NCBI GenBank assembly: GCA_902799745.1
Contig: CADCBQ010000032.1
Span: 1-34,044, forward strand
Direction of reading: 5' to 3'
Length of the DNA: 34,044 bases
Origin: Fibrobacter succinogenes
GTDB taxonomy: Bacteria; Fibrobacterota; Fibrobacteria; Fibrobacterales; Fibrobacteraceae
This document shows, in pieces, positions 1-6,810 of this stretch (positions are counted from its first letter, which is position 1; every line of letters begins with the position of its first letter). A program made the translations under genes and the position numbers. The notes below the pieces were generated by a model. It ran no database searches. It saw only the letters and a program-made list of their open reading frames with translations, and was not told the origin of the DNA.

Positions 1-267
1 CTGCGGATTGGCGCAGCCGAGTTCCTTGGCGTATTCAACAGCACCCTGAGCCATGTAGCGGAGGATGGTGCCGTTAGCGTAGTTACGGGCACCCTTAGAG
101 ACCTGCATGATCACCGGAGACTTCTGCTTAACAGCAGCCTGCACGATAGCCTGCATCTGTTCCATGGTGTTGAAGTTGAAAGCCGGGATAGCGTAGCCAC
201 CCTTAACAGCCTTAGCAAACATTTCCTTGGTGTTCACCAAGCCGAGTTCCTTGTAAGAAACTGCCAT
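1..267 (-). CDS. fba: Class II fructose-bisphosphate aldolase, N-terminal part (cut by window edge)
   Basis: The first 89 codons of a leftward gene are present; the rest lies beyond position 1. Class II aldolases are metal-dependent cytoplasmic enzymes that reversibly split fructose-1,6-bisphosphate into DHAP and glyceraldehyde-3-phosphate in glycolysis and gluconeogenesis. The N-terminus (MAVSYKELGLVNTKEMF, then GGYAIPAFNFNTMEQMQAI and SPVIMQVSKGARNYA) matches the start of the long class II FbaA type. The metal-binding histidines lie in the missing part. The start is ATG at 267, with a good ribosome-binding site (GAGGT) about seven bases upstream. There is no overlap with the neighbouring ompA-like gene. 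Confidence 0.9.
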   Translation of the reverse strand, partial: MAVSYKELGLVNTKEMFAKAVKGGYAIPAFNFNTMEQMQAIVQAAVKQKSPVIMQVSKGARNYANGTILRYMAQGAVEYAKELGCANPQ

Positions 268-317
268 TTGTTTTACCTCTTGATTGATTGGCGACCTGCG
301 CCGCCGGTTAAAAGTTA

Positions 318-346
318 CGGGCCTAAATTTAGAAAATTTAGGCCCG
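318..346 (-). terminator. Strong hairpin downstream of the OmpA gene
   Basis: A 13-bp perfect stem (CGGGCCTAAATTT with AAATTTAGGCCCG) and a 3-base loop lie between the ompA-like stop and the fba start. Reading leftwards it is followed by a short T-containing stretch. It is probably the terminator of the lipoprotein/OmpA operon and lies within the fba upstream region. Confidence 0.6.
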
Positions 347-387
347 CTTGTTAATGGTTGTTTAAGCTAAAATATGCGTTTTTAGGC

Positions 388-1410
388 TTATTTTGCTTCC
401 TGCTGCAGGGCCTTGTCCTGGATCACGAGGTCCACGCGGCGGTTCTTCTGACGGCCTTCCTTGGTGGAGTTGTCAGCGACCGGCATGGTCATACCGAGAC
501 CCTTGGCCGTGAGTCGATCTTCAGCGATTCCCTGTTCCACAAGGAATGCCTTCACGTTATCGGCACGCTGCTGGGAAAGCTTCATGTTGTGTTCTTCGGA
601 ACCGGTGTTGTCGGTGTTACCTTCAATGGATACGTTGAACTGCTGGTACACAGAAAGAATACCGGCCACCTTGGCAAGACTCGTCTTCAAGTCGGCCTTG
701 AGGTCGGCCTTGTTCACGGCGAACAAGATGTCGGACATGGAAAGGATAATGCCGCGGGCGGACTTGGTCACCTGAATCATCTGGGACTGCAGTTCGTTCA
801 ACTTGTTCATGGCTTCCTGCTGGCGAGCTTCGGCCTTGGCGCGTTCTTCGGCAAGTTCCTTCTGGAGATCGGCTTCACGCTGGTTGGCTGCCTTCAAAGC
901 GGCTTCCTGGGCGGCAGCTTCGGCCTGGAACTTTTCCTGGTTCTGCTGCATTTCGGCCTGGAGGCGGGCTTCCTGGTCCTTCATCTTGGCCTTTTCAGCT
1001 TCGAGGTCGTTCACCTTACCGGTACGGGCCTTGTTGATCTGTTCCTGAATGGCTTCGATAGAACGAGCTGTTGCGGCACGCTTTTCCCACTTTTCAGCGG
1101 TGCTATTGCGAACATTCTGGGTTTCAGCCTGGGCAGCAATCGTCTTGGCGTAAATGTCGCACTTGGCGGCAAGAGCCTTGGTCTGGTCAGATTCGGCATC
1201 ATCGTTGTAGGCTGCGTCGAGGTCAATGAGGTTGGCCTTGGCTGCTGCGAGGGTGTACTTGGCAGAGGTGGCGTTGGCCGGAATATTCTTGGCAGCGTTA
1301 TCAATTGCGGTCTGGCAAGATTCTACGGCGTTCGGGCCTTCAGCTTCTTCAGCAGCAAAAGAGAATGCGGCTGCCATGGCGCTAATGACTAAAAGATTTC
1401 TCGTCTTCAT
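388..1410 (-). CDS. OmpA-family outer-membrane/peptidoglycan-binding protein with coiled-coil
   Basis: A 340-residue exported protein. Residues 1-20 form a signal peptide (charged MKTR, then a hydrophobic stretch ending in Ala). Residues about 110-212 are Ala/Glu/Gln/Lys-rich and should form a long coiled coil. Residues about 222-335 are an OmpA C-terminal domain: the GNTDNTG motif at 264-270 followed by LSQQRADNVKAFL at 278-290, carrying the Asp and Arg that bind diaminopimelate in this family, and KNRRVDLVI near the end. It should tether the outer membrane or an envelope complex to peptidoglycan. Its ATG shares one base with the stop of the upstream lipoprotein gene and has a GGAGG site inside that gene, so the two are probably translationally coupled. 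The N-terminal 90 residues match no domain I recognise. Confidence 0.88.
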   Translation of the reverse strand: MKTRNLLVISAMAAAFSFAAEEAEGPNAVESCQTAIDNAAKNIPANATSAKYTLAAAKANLIDLDAAYNDDAESDQTKALAAKCDIYAKTIAAQAETQNVRNSTAEKWEKRAATARSIEAIQEQINKARTGKVNDLEAEKAKMKDQEARLQAEMQQNQEKFQAEAAAQEAALKAANQREADLQKELAEERAKAEARQQEAMNKLNELQSQMIQVTKSARGIILSMSDILFAVNKADLKADLKTSLAKVAGILSVYQQFNVSIEGNTDNTGSEEHNMKLSQQRADNVKAFLVEQGIAEDRLTAKGLGMTMPVADNSTKEGRQKNRRVDLVIQDKALQQEAK

Positions 1411-1805
1411 TACTTGGCACCTCCGTTCTTGGTTTCCTGGTCAAGGATATTCTGGTAAAGGAGCTTGCGTTCGACATCGCCCCTCAGTTCCTTTTCAACT
1501 TTTTCGTCTTCTTTCTTGGCGGCGGCAAGTTCGGCGTTTGCAATGGCGAGCTTGTATTCAAGAGTGCTTTGCTCGGCGAGTGCGGCAGCTTCTTCTTCGT
1601 CACCATCGGCCTGCAGGGCCTTTGCGGAATCGAGCTTTATGTTGGCAGATTCGAGCTGGGCGGCTTCGACATTGGCTTCTTGTGCAATGGTTTTGTTGGA
1701 GTCGGCAAATTCAATCGACTTGGTCGCATTTACGCCACCGGCACAACCGGAAAGTGCGGCAAGGGCTATAATGGCCATTCCCGCAACGAGCATTCTGGAT
1801 TTCAT
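1410..1805 (-). CDS. Small lipoprotein, DUF4398-like, partner of the OmpA protein
   Basis: 131 residues. The N-terminus is a lipoprotein signal with lipobox LSGC (Cys21), so the mature protein should be membrane-anchored, probably in the outer membrane. The rest is an Ala/Glu/Lys-rich helix (about residues 40-125) resembling DUF4398-type lipoproteins, which often sit beside OmpA-family genes; that family assignment comes from general pattern only. The start ATG at 1805 has a strong AAGGAG site. It is the first gene of a two-gene operon with the OmpA-like gene (1-base overlap), which suggests a stoichiometric envelope complex. Confidence 0.75.
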   Translation of the reverse strand: MKSRMLVAGMAIIALAALSGCAGGVNATKSIEFADSNKTIAQEANVEAAQLESANIKLDSAKALQADGDEEEAAALAEQSTLEYKLAIANAELAAAKKEDEKVEKELRGDVERKLLYQNILDQETKNGGAK

Positions 1806-2047
1806 TAAAATCTCCTTTTGGGGGTTAAAAGTCGTAGGCTAATATATAAAATTCGTAAGATAAAGTTGTAATTGATGGTTTGTTATGGATCTAACACGGG
1901 TTTTGATAAATTTTGTTAACAAAATGGCGCCGTTATAACCTATAATACCTACCTGAAAATGGAGTCTATAGTTTTGGCGATAAACCGTCGATCTCGGGGC
2001 ACTTTTCCTATATTTTCTACGCAAAAATTTTTAACAAGGATATTGTT
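1806..2047. promoter_or_regulatory. Divergent promoter region with a perfect TTTTGTTAACAAAA palindrome
   Basis: This 242-bp gap separates the leftward lipoprotein/OmpA operon from rightward ddh. It contains a perfect 14-bp palindrome (TTTTGTTAACAAAA, 1911-1924) and, 16 bases further on, a consensus-like -10 box TATAAT (1941-1946) pointing to ddh. The palindrome would overlap the -35 region of that promoter, a typical operator position. A GGA-type ribosome-binding site (AAGGA, 2036-2040) precedes ddh. The palindrome is observed; its role is inferred. Confidence 0.4.
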
Positions 2048-3031
2048 ATGGCAAAGATTGCTATTCTCGGTTACGGTAACCTCGGTCGCGGCGTGGAATG
2101 CGCTGTGAAGCAGGCTCCCGATATGGAACTCGTCGCTGTTTTCACTCGTCGTGACCCCTCTACGGTCAAGATTCAGACGGCTGGCGTTCCGGTTTTGAAT
2201 GTTTCTGAAATGGAAGCCTGGAAGGACAAGGTGGACGTGCTCATCATTTGCGGTGGCTCTGCTACGGACCTGCCGGTGCTCACCCCGAAGTACGCCTCCA
2301 TGTTCAACGTGATCGACTCCTTCGACACGCACGCCAAGATTCCGCAGCACTTCGCTGCTGTTGATGCTGCTGCCAAGGGCGCAAACAAGATCGCCATGAT
2401 CTCTGTCGGTTGGGACCCGGGTATGTTCAGCTTGAACCGCGTGTACGCTCAGTCCATCCTTCCGGAAGGCAAGGACTACACGTTCTGGGGCAAGGGTGTT
2501 TCTCAGGGCCACAGCGACGCTGTCCGCCGTATCAAGGGTGTGAAGAACGCGAAGCAGTACACCTGCCCGGTGGAATCTGCTCTCGAAGCCGTGCGTAGCG
2601 GTTCCATGCCGGAACTCACCACTCGCCAGAAGCACACTCGTCTCGTTTACGTGGTTGCCGAAGAAGGTGCTGACAAGGCCTACATCGAAAACGCCATCAA
2701 GACGATGCCGAACTACTTCGATGAATACGACACCACGGTCAACTTCATCAGCGAAGAAGAATTCAACAAGAACCACAGCGGCCTCGCTCACGGTGGTTTC
2801 GTGATTCGTACCGGCAAGACCGGCATGAACAAGGAACACACTCACGTGATCGAATACAGCCTCAAGCTCGATTCTAACCCGGAATTCACGACGAGCGTTC
2901 TCGTGGCTTACGCCCGCGCTGCTCTCCGTATGAAGGCTAACGGCCAGACCGGTTGCAAGACCGTTCTCGATGTGCCGCCTGCATACCTCAGCACTCTGAG
3001 CGACGAAGACCTGCGCGCTCACTGCTTGTAA
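2048..3031 (+). CDS. ddh: meso-Diaminopimelate D-dehydrogenase
   Basis: 327 residues, the usual length for Ddh. The enzyme reductively aminates tetrahydrodipicolinate with NADPH and ammonia, giving meso-diaminopimelate in one step for lysine and peptidoglycan. Visible features are the N-terminal Rossmann motif GYGNLGRG (8-15), the VDVLIICGGSATDLP segment, and SVGWDPGMFSLNR followed by FWGKGVSQGHSDAVRRIKGV, which are characteristic of Ddh rather than of DapB. The start ATG at 2048 has an AAGGA site at seven bases. It appears monocistronic, with a terminator hairpin at 3103-3136. Asd, which supplies the same pathway, is encoded 18 kb away at 21386-22408. Confidence 0.93.
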   Translation: MAKIAILGYGNLGRGVECAVKQAPDMELVAVFTRRDPSTVKIQTAGVPVLNVSEMEAWKDKVDVLIICGGSATDLPVLTPKYASMFNVIDSFDTHAKIPQHFAAVDAAAKGANKIAMISVGWDPGMFSLNRVYAQSILPEGKDYTFWGKGVSQGHSDAVRRIKGVKNAKQYTCPVESALEAVRSGSMPELTTRQKHTRLVYVVAEEGADKAYIENAIKTMPNYFDEYDTTVNFISEEEFNKNHSGLAHGGFVIRTGKTGMNKEHTHVIEYSLKLDSNPEFTTSVLVAYARAALRMKANGQTGCKTVLDVPPAYLSTLSDEDLRAHCL

Positions 3032-3033
3032 TA

Positions 3034-3076
3034 GGTATGAGCACGGCTCCCCGAAGGGAGCCTTTGAGGTGTGAGC
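3034..3076 (+). repeat. Family B palindromic repeat after ddh (copy B1)
   Basis: Direct motifs AGGTATGAGC and GAGGTGTGAGC flank a variable hairpin (GGCTCC-ccgaa-GGGAGCC) followed by TTTGAG. The same plan, a GAGGTRTGAG-like arm, CGGC, a variable stem, then GCCTTTGAG and a second arm, occurs at 3160-3200, 29682-29716 and 33561-33600. A separate short hairpin (GTCTGCC-gtt-GGCAGAC) follows at 3079-3095. Confidence 0.65.
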
Positions 3077-3102
3077 ATGTCTGCCGTTGGCAGACTGTGA
3101 CT

Positions 3103-3136
3103 GAAAAGTTCTAGGAATAATCCTAGAACTTTTTTG
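3103..3136 (+). terminator. Rho-independent terminator of ddh
   Basis: Stem AAAAGTTCTAGGA / TCCTAGAACTTTT with a 4-base loop (AATA), followed by T residues. The A-tract on the left arm could also let it act for leftward transcription from the N-formylglutamate amidohydrolase gene. Confidence 0.85.
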
Positions 3137-3159
3137 TTTGGAAGACTCAAAGTGAAACG

Positions 3160-3200
3160 AGCTCAAAGGCGCTTTGCGCCGACCTCATTGCTCATAGCTC
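3160..3200 (-). repeat. Family B palindromic repeat overlapping the end of the amidohydrolase gene (copy B2)
   Basis: On the minus strand it reads GAGCTATGAGCAATGAGG, then CGGCGCAAAGCGCC, then TTTGAGCTCG. It matches the family plan of GAG-containing heptads, a variable hairpin and GCC-TTTGAG. The first heptads are translated as the last residues (SYEQ) and TGA stop of the gene ending at 3185, so the repeat has become coding sequence. Confidence 0.65.
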
Positions 3201-3820
3201 AATAACTTCTGATTTATCTCGATTTCAATTCCCGCATATCGCGGGCCTATTTTTTTGCGGAGCGTGGTGGTGAGCCCGTCGGAAGTGCCCTTGTACGGGT
3301 AGTTGAATCGCACCGTCATTTCGGGGTGCAGGCGTTTGATTTCAGCCTTGATGACTTGGGCAAGTTCGCATTCTTTAGGGCGGCTCGGGTCATAGAGAAT
3401 CCCGATGTCGGTGTTGCGGACTTTGCCGTTCAATTCGGGCGTGAAGCTGTGAATGCCCAGATGAATGATTTCTTTCTTGGCATTTGCTTTCACGAATTTT
3501 TCAATGGCGGCGCGGTATTCGCTCCAGTAGGCGGTGGCTTCCGCTTTCGCGTTTTCGTTGCTGCGCAAGTAGTCGCTAAAGGCGCTCTTGTTGGTGATGG
3601 TGCGGTTCAGGTCCACGAACAGACGCGAGAATTTCCCTTCGCAATAAAATTCGGGCTTCGCAAATTTTACCAGCTTGCGGAATACGGCGAGTGCCCCGAT
3701 GTCGTAGGCGCGGTGCGTCTTTAAGACTTCGGCGGGAACGGCGCTTTTGAACGCTGCGGGCAACTTGTTGCTCGCATGTTCGCAAGTAAGGATAAGTATT
3801 TCGCGCGCGGTTTGTTTCAT
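3185..3820 (-). CDS. N-formylglutamate amidohydrolase-family protein
   Basis: 211 residues, cytoplasmic. N-formylglutamate amidohydrolases (PF05013) are zinc-dependent amidases that release glutamate from N-formylglutamate; distant members have unknown acyl-amino-acid or peptide substrates. The family signature is clear: CEHAS (13-17), HRAYDIGA (36-43), SRLFVDLNR (65-73), LGIHSFTP (121-128) and the C-terminal EIEINQ (199-204). No histidine-degradation genes are nearby. Instead it follows ligase and peptidase genes, so a role in trimming their product is more likely than histidine catabolism (inference). The start ATG at 3820 lacks an obvious ribosome-binding site, and AT-rich promoter-like sequence lies just upstream. 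The last six residues and stop come from a palindromic repeat. Confidence 0.85.
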   Translation of the reverse strand: MKQTAREILILTCEHASNKLPAAFKSAVPAEVLKTHRAYDIGALAVFRKLVKFAKPEFYCEGKFSRLFVDLNRTITNKSAFSDYLRSNENAKAEATAYWSEYRAAIEKFVKANAKKEIIHLGIHSFTPELNGKVRNTDIGILYDPSRPKECELAQVIKAEIKRLHPEMTVRFNYPYKGTSDGLTTTLRKKIGPRYAGIEIEINQKLLSYEQ

Positions 3821-3844
3821 GATTTTATAAATATAATATTAAGA

Positions 3845-3942
3845 TTAGATCCTGCTCCTTCGAACCTAACTCAACTAAGGCAACAAGTTGCCTAGTTTCG
3901 TATATCGACTTCGCGCTTTCGGCGCTTCGCTCAGGATGACAC
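3845..3942 (-). repeat. Family A mosaic palindromic repeat between the GCS2 and amidohydrolase genes (copy A1)
   Basis: Read on the minus strand from 3942: GTGTCATCCTGAGC, then a GAAG-GCGC hairpin ending in GAAGTCG, then an extra module starting TATACGAAACTA with a GGCAAC/GTTGCC hairpin and ending AGTTGAGTTA, then TTCGAAGG and GGATCTAA. The element begins right after the stop codon of the upstream gene. Frames through this repeat give the spurious peptide 'CHPERSAES' well known from such elements, so no gene should be called here. Confidence 0.8.
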
Positions 3943-3945
3943 CGT

Positions 3946-5178
3946 TTATTCTTCCGTTCCGTACAGTCGGTTTTCCGCGAGGCAGTGGGCGAGTTTTCCG
4001 TATTCGTACACGAAGTCGTCGTGGTCAGGGTTTGCGCCGACATTCTTGACGAGCGTGCTGGCGAGCGTGCCGCGCTTGAACATCTTCTGCAGAAGTTCCT
4101 GCGAATGACTGCTAATTTTATTTTTGACCTTTTCGGTGATTTTTAAAACCAGTTCTTTAGCGGTGATTTCGCTGGAGTCAATTCCCCAAATCTTCAGATA
4201 GTTGCGGTCGCTAATCACCGTCTTCTCGGCGGAATGAGTCGTGTCAAGCAGAATCTTTGCAAGTGCGTCAGTATCGAGGGCGCGAATTTCTTTTTCGCTT
4301 GCGAAAGTGCCTTCCGCAAGGCCCTTGAGTACGGCAACTTCCCATTCAGCAATCGCGATGTCTGCGTCAGGGCATTCCTGAATGTCGACCAGGCGGATTT
4401 CTACGGCACCGCGGTCAAAACGGGCAATCGCACCGCGGCTGTTCAAGAAGAAATGGTTCAGCAAATGTTCCGGATCGTAAGGCGCAATGTCTGCCTTCAC
4501 GCGGTTGAAAATCTGCTCTTCGTAATCCTTGTAAGTAAAGACCGCTTCGGGAATCACCTTGCCCGTAATGCTCGGAATTTTCTCCTGGTTGTGGCGGTAA
4601 GTTTCGATTCGACCGTCCAGGAATCCGCAGTATTTGCTATCGAGGAAAGGACTCGATGCCGCCACGGCAGGAATCAGCGGCAGCAGTGCACGAATGGCTG
4701 CGTGCAGTTTTCCGAATTCTTCGTCACCGTTAAACGAAAGGTTGATATGCGTTGATTGCAGGTTCGCCCAACCATGACCTTTGCAGTTAAAGATGCGGTC
4801 GTAGGCCTGGTAAATGTCCAAGCAATCGTAAGGCCAGAGTTTCATCTCGGCGGGGTCCATAAAGGGGTGGGCCGCCGTGGGGAGCAGCATGGCGTTAATG
4901 CTTTTGAGCGATTCGTTCGCCTTCAAGATTTCATGATGAAAAGTCTTGCCCAAATGCTTCAAGCTGTCGACTGGCTCTGCGCACTTGAATTCCAGCACAT
5001 GGCTCACCAGTTCGTTGGAAAGCCCAATCGGTCCGTGTTCCACATCCGAAAGCTGCTCGCCATTCTTGTCTTTTCCAAGCGGAACATCGGCGCGGGGGAG
5101 TACATCAAGAGTATCACGATCAACGATCATGTACTCCATCTCAATTCCGTAACGTTGCCAAAGTTTATAATTTGCCAT
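3946..5178 (-). CDS. GCS2-family carboxylate-amine ligase (glutamate-cysteine ligase-like)
   Basis: 410 residues. GCS2-type enzymes (PF04107) share the glutamine-synthetase-like fold and use ATP to join an amino acid or other amine to a carboxylate, classically the gamma-carboxylate of glutamate. Visible are RYGIEMEYM near the N-terminus (acidic metal ligands), STHINLSFNGDEEFGKL, ETYRHNQEKIPSITG, and RGAIARFDRGAVEIRLVDIQECP toward the C-terminus, typical of this superfamily. The substrate cannot be read from sequence, and no gshB is present, so glutathione synthesis is not implied. I chose ATG at 5178 over an in-frame TTG at 5187 because it begins the conserved part and has an AGAGA site nine bases upstream. 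It is the third gene of the leftward cluster, with family A repeats on both sides. Confidence 0.82.
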   Translation of the reverse strand: MANYKLWQRYGIEMEYMIVDRDTLDVLPRADVPLGKDKNGEQLSDVEHGPIGLSNELVSHVLEFKCAEPVDSLKHLGKTFHHEILKANESLKSINAMLLPTAAHPFMDPAEMKLWPYDCLDIYQAYDRIFNCKGHGWANLQSTHINLSFNGDEEFGKLHAAIRALLPLIPAVAASSPFLDSKYCGFLDGRIETYRHNQEKIPSITGKVIPEAVFTYKDYEEQIFNRVKADIAPYDPEHLLNHFFLNSRGAIARFDRGAVEIRLVDIQECPDADIAIAEWEVAVLKGLAEGTFASEKEIRALDTDALAKILLDTTHSAEKTVISDRNYLKIWGIDSSEITAKELVLKITEKVKNKISSHSQELLQKMFKRGTLASTLVKNVGANPDHDDFVYEYGKLAHCLAENRLYGTEE

Positions 5179-5193
5179 AAAAAACAATCTCTG

Positions 5194-5291
5194 TTAGATC
5201 CTTCGACTACGAGGCTTCGCCTCTCCTCCACAAAGAGGATAACTCAACTTTAGAACTAAAGTTCTTAGTTTCGTATAGCTCAGGATGACAC
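5194..5291 (-). repeat. Family A mosaic palindromic repeat between the RimK-like and GCS2 genes (copy A2)
   Basis: On the minus strand: GTGTCATCCTGAGC, directly followed by TATACGAAACTA, a hairpin (AGAACT/AGTTCT) and AGTTGAGTTA, then a CCTC/GAGG and GAGGCGAAGCCTC hairpin block, then TCGAAGGATCTAA. The ends and the TATACGAAACTA module are shared with copy A1, but the module sits at a different place relative to the GAAG hairpin and the stem sequences differ. Confidence 0.8.
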
Positions 5292-5300
5292 TTTTTCTAT

Positions 5301-6806
5301 TTAAAACCAATCTTTCTCATGTTGCTGTAGTTTGTGTTGTGCGGCGTTCATGCGGTCTTCGATGCGGTGACGCAGCGATCTCATGATGGCGAGGTAAACC
5401 TTGCTCTTGCCCACGCCATCTTCAATGCCCGCGTCGATACTCGGGTTATCGTTCACTTCGATGACAATCGGGTGACCGTGCCATTCCTTCAGATCCACGC
5501 CGTAAAGCCCGTTACCGATTAAGCTACAAATGCGGAGAGCTGTTTTCACGATGCCGTGCGGCACCATTTCAATCGGCACGCTTTCGCACTTGCCCGAAAA
5601 TTCTTCGCTCTGCTTGTCGTTGCTTTCCCAGTTGTAAATCTGCCAATGGCCCTTGGCCATGTGGTATTTGCAGGCGTAGAGCGGCTTGCCGTCCAGAACG
5701 CCCACGCGCCAGTCGAATTCCGTCGGCGTGAATTCCTGGGCAATCAGCAAGTCGCTGTGCTGGAACATTTCATCGAGAATCTGCTCCAGTTCTTCTTTAT
5801 TAGTCGCCTTCTTCACGCCCATCGAAAAGCTCGAATCGGGCGACTTGATTACCATCGGGAATCCGATTTCCTTGGCGAGCGTGTGACGGTTTTCGGCATG
5901 GGCAATAATCGTTTTGGGCGAATGAATCTTGGCCGCCTGCATCAGTTCTTGCAGGTACACTTTGTTGGAACAGCGTAGGATGCTGTCCGGATCGTCAATG
6001 ACGGCGATGCCTTGCGACTGGGCTCGGCGGGCGAAACTGTAAGTGTAATGGTTCACGTTCGTGGTTTCGCGGATGAATATGGCGTCGAATTCACCTACGC
6101 GCGGGTAATCCTTCTTGGTTATCATCTCCACACGGAATCCCGTTTCTTCGGCAGCCTTGATGAAGTTCTGAATGGCCTGCGCGTTGCTCGGCGGCTCGAC
6201 TTCGTCGGGGTTTGTGAGAATGCCCAAGTCGTATAGGTAATCTTCTTCCTTGCTCGATGCGTAACGCGTCTTTTCGAAGTATTCTTGCGCAAATTTATCG
6301 ACGAATTCCATGTGCGATTCGGGAATTTCATCGACGCAAATCGGGCGGATGCTCTGGATAAACCATTTCTGCTTGAATACGAATTTTGCACGCAGTAGCG
6401 GTGCTTGGAACAAACGGTAAAGTTCCTGCGAAAGTTCCAGATATTGCGGGCTTACGTTCTGCCCAAAATAAATCGAGAGCACGAATTCGGTGCCGGTGAG
6501 CTTGTGCAGACTCTTTTGAATCAGGTTGTCAATTTCGTCGGAAATATGCTTGATGACTGCTGGAGCCTTGAAGTCCCGCATGTTCTTGACGCCCGGAATC
6601 ACCTTGTGTCCGCGGGCTTCAGCCAAGAGCGATACGTAGTAGCCTTTGCTCTGGTAGTTGTAATCGCGGCAAAGGTTGAATACGCGCAGGTTGCGTTCGT
6701 TAGTGTATTTGCTCGAAATCAGGTAGTCCTGTGCCGAAATGATATCGATGCCCGGAACGTGTAACTTCCAGTGCTTGGGATTGTTTACAACGATTAATTT
6801 TTTCAT
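5301..6806 (-). CDS. RLAN-domain/RimK-type ATP-grasp ligase
   Basis: 501 residues. About 1-200 resemble the RimK-like ATP-grasp N-terminal (RLAN) domain: LIVVNNPKHW at the start, then NLCRDYNYQSKGYYVSLLAEARGHKVIP at 44-71. About 205-480 are a RimK-like ATP-grasp domain with RETTNVNHYTYSFARRA (246-262), IDDPDSILRCSNKVY (270-284), VIKSPDSSFSMGV (319-331, P-loop-like glycine-rich loop with Lys321), QEFTPTEFDWRVGV (357-370), GVDLK (436-440) and VIEVNDNPSID (448-458, metal-binding Glu and Asn). Such enzymes form amide bonds through an acyl-phosphate; RimK itself adds glutamates to ribosomal protein S6. The start lies 4 bp after the upstream C39-like gene, and pairing with such a peptidase is typical for RLAN ligases. 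The acceptor is unknown. Confidence 0.87.
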   Translation of the reverse strand: MKKLIVVNNPKHWKLHVPGIDIISAQDYLISSKYTNERNLRVFNLCRDYNYQSKGYYVSLLAEARGHKVIPGVKNMRDFKAPAVIKHISDEIDNLIQKSLHKLTGTEFVLSIYFGQNVSPQYLELSQELYRLFQAPLLRAKFVFKQKWFIQSIRPICVDEIPESHMEFVDKFAQEYFEKTRYASSKEEDYLYDLGILTNPDEVEPPSNAQAIQNFIKAAEETGFRVEMITKKDYPRVGEFDAIFIRETTNVNHYTYSFARRAQSQGIAVIDDPDSILRCSNKVYLQELMQAAKIHSPKTIIAHAENRHTLAKEIGFPMVIKSPDSSFSMGVKKATNKEELEQILDEMFQHSDLLIAQEFTPTEFDWRVGVLDGKPLYACKYHMAKGHWQIYNWESNDKQSEEFSGKCESVPIEMVPHGIVKTALRICSLIGNGLYGVDLKEWHGHPIVIEVNDNPSIDAGIEDGVGKSKVYLAIMRSLRHRIEDRMNAAQHKLQQHEKDWF

Positions 6807-6810
6807 GATC

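Noticed and set aside
358..1392. Long plus-strand open frame opposite the ompA-like gene
   Set aside because: Antisense shadow of a gene with strongly biased codons; no ribosome-binding site, low-complexity Leu/Gly/Phe composition.
3185..3820. Assignment of the amidohydrolase to histidine degradation (hutG)
   Set aside because: No hut genes are in the neighbourhood and the gene sits in a ligase/peptidase cluster; only family membership is supported.
3825..4043. Minus-strand open frame containing the peptide CHPERSAESAKS
   Set aside because: It is translation through a family A palindromic repeat and the tail of the GCS2 gene in another frame; this peptide is a well-known artefact of such repeats.
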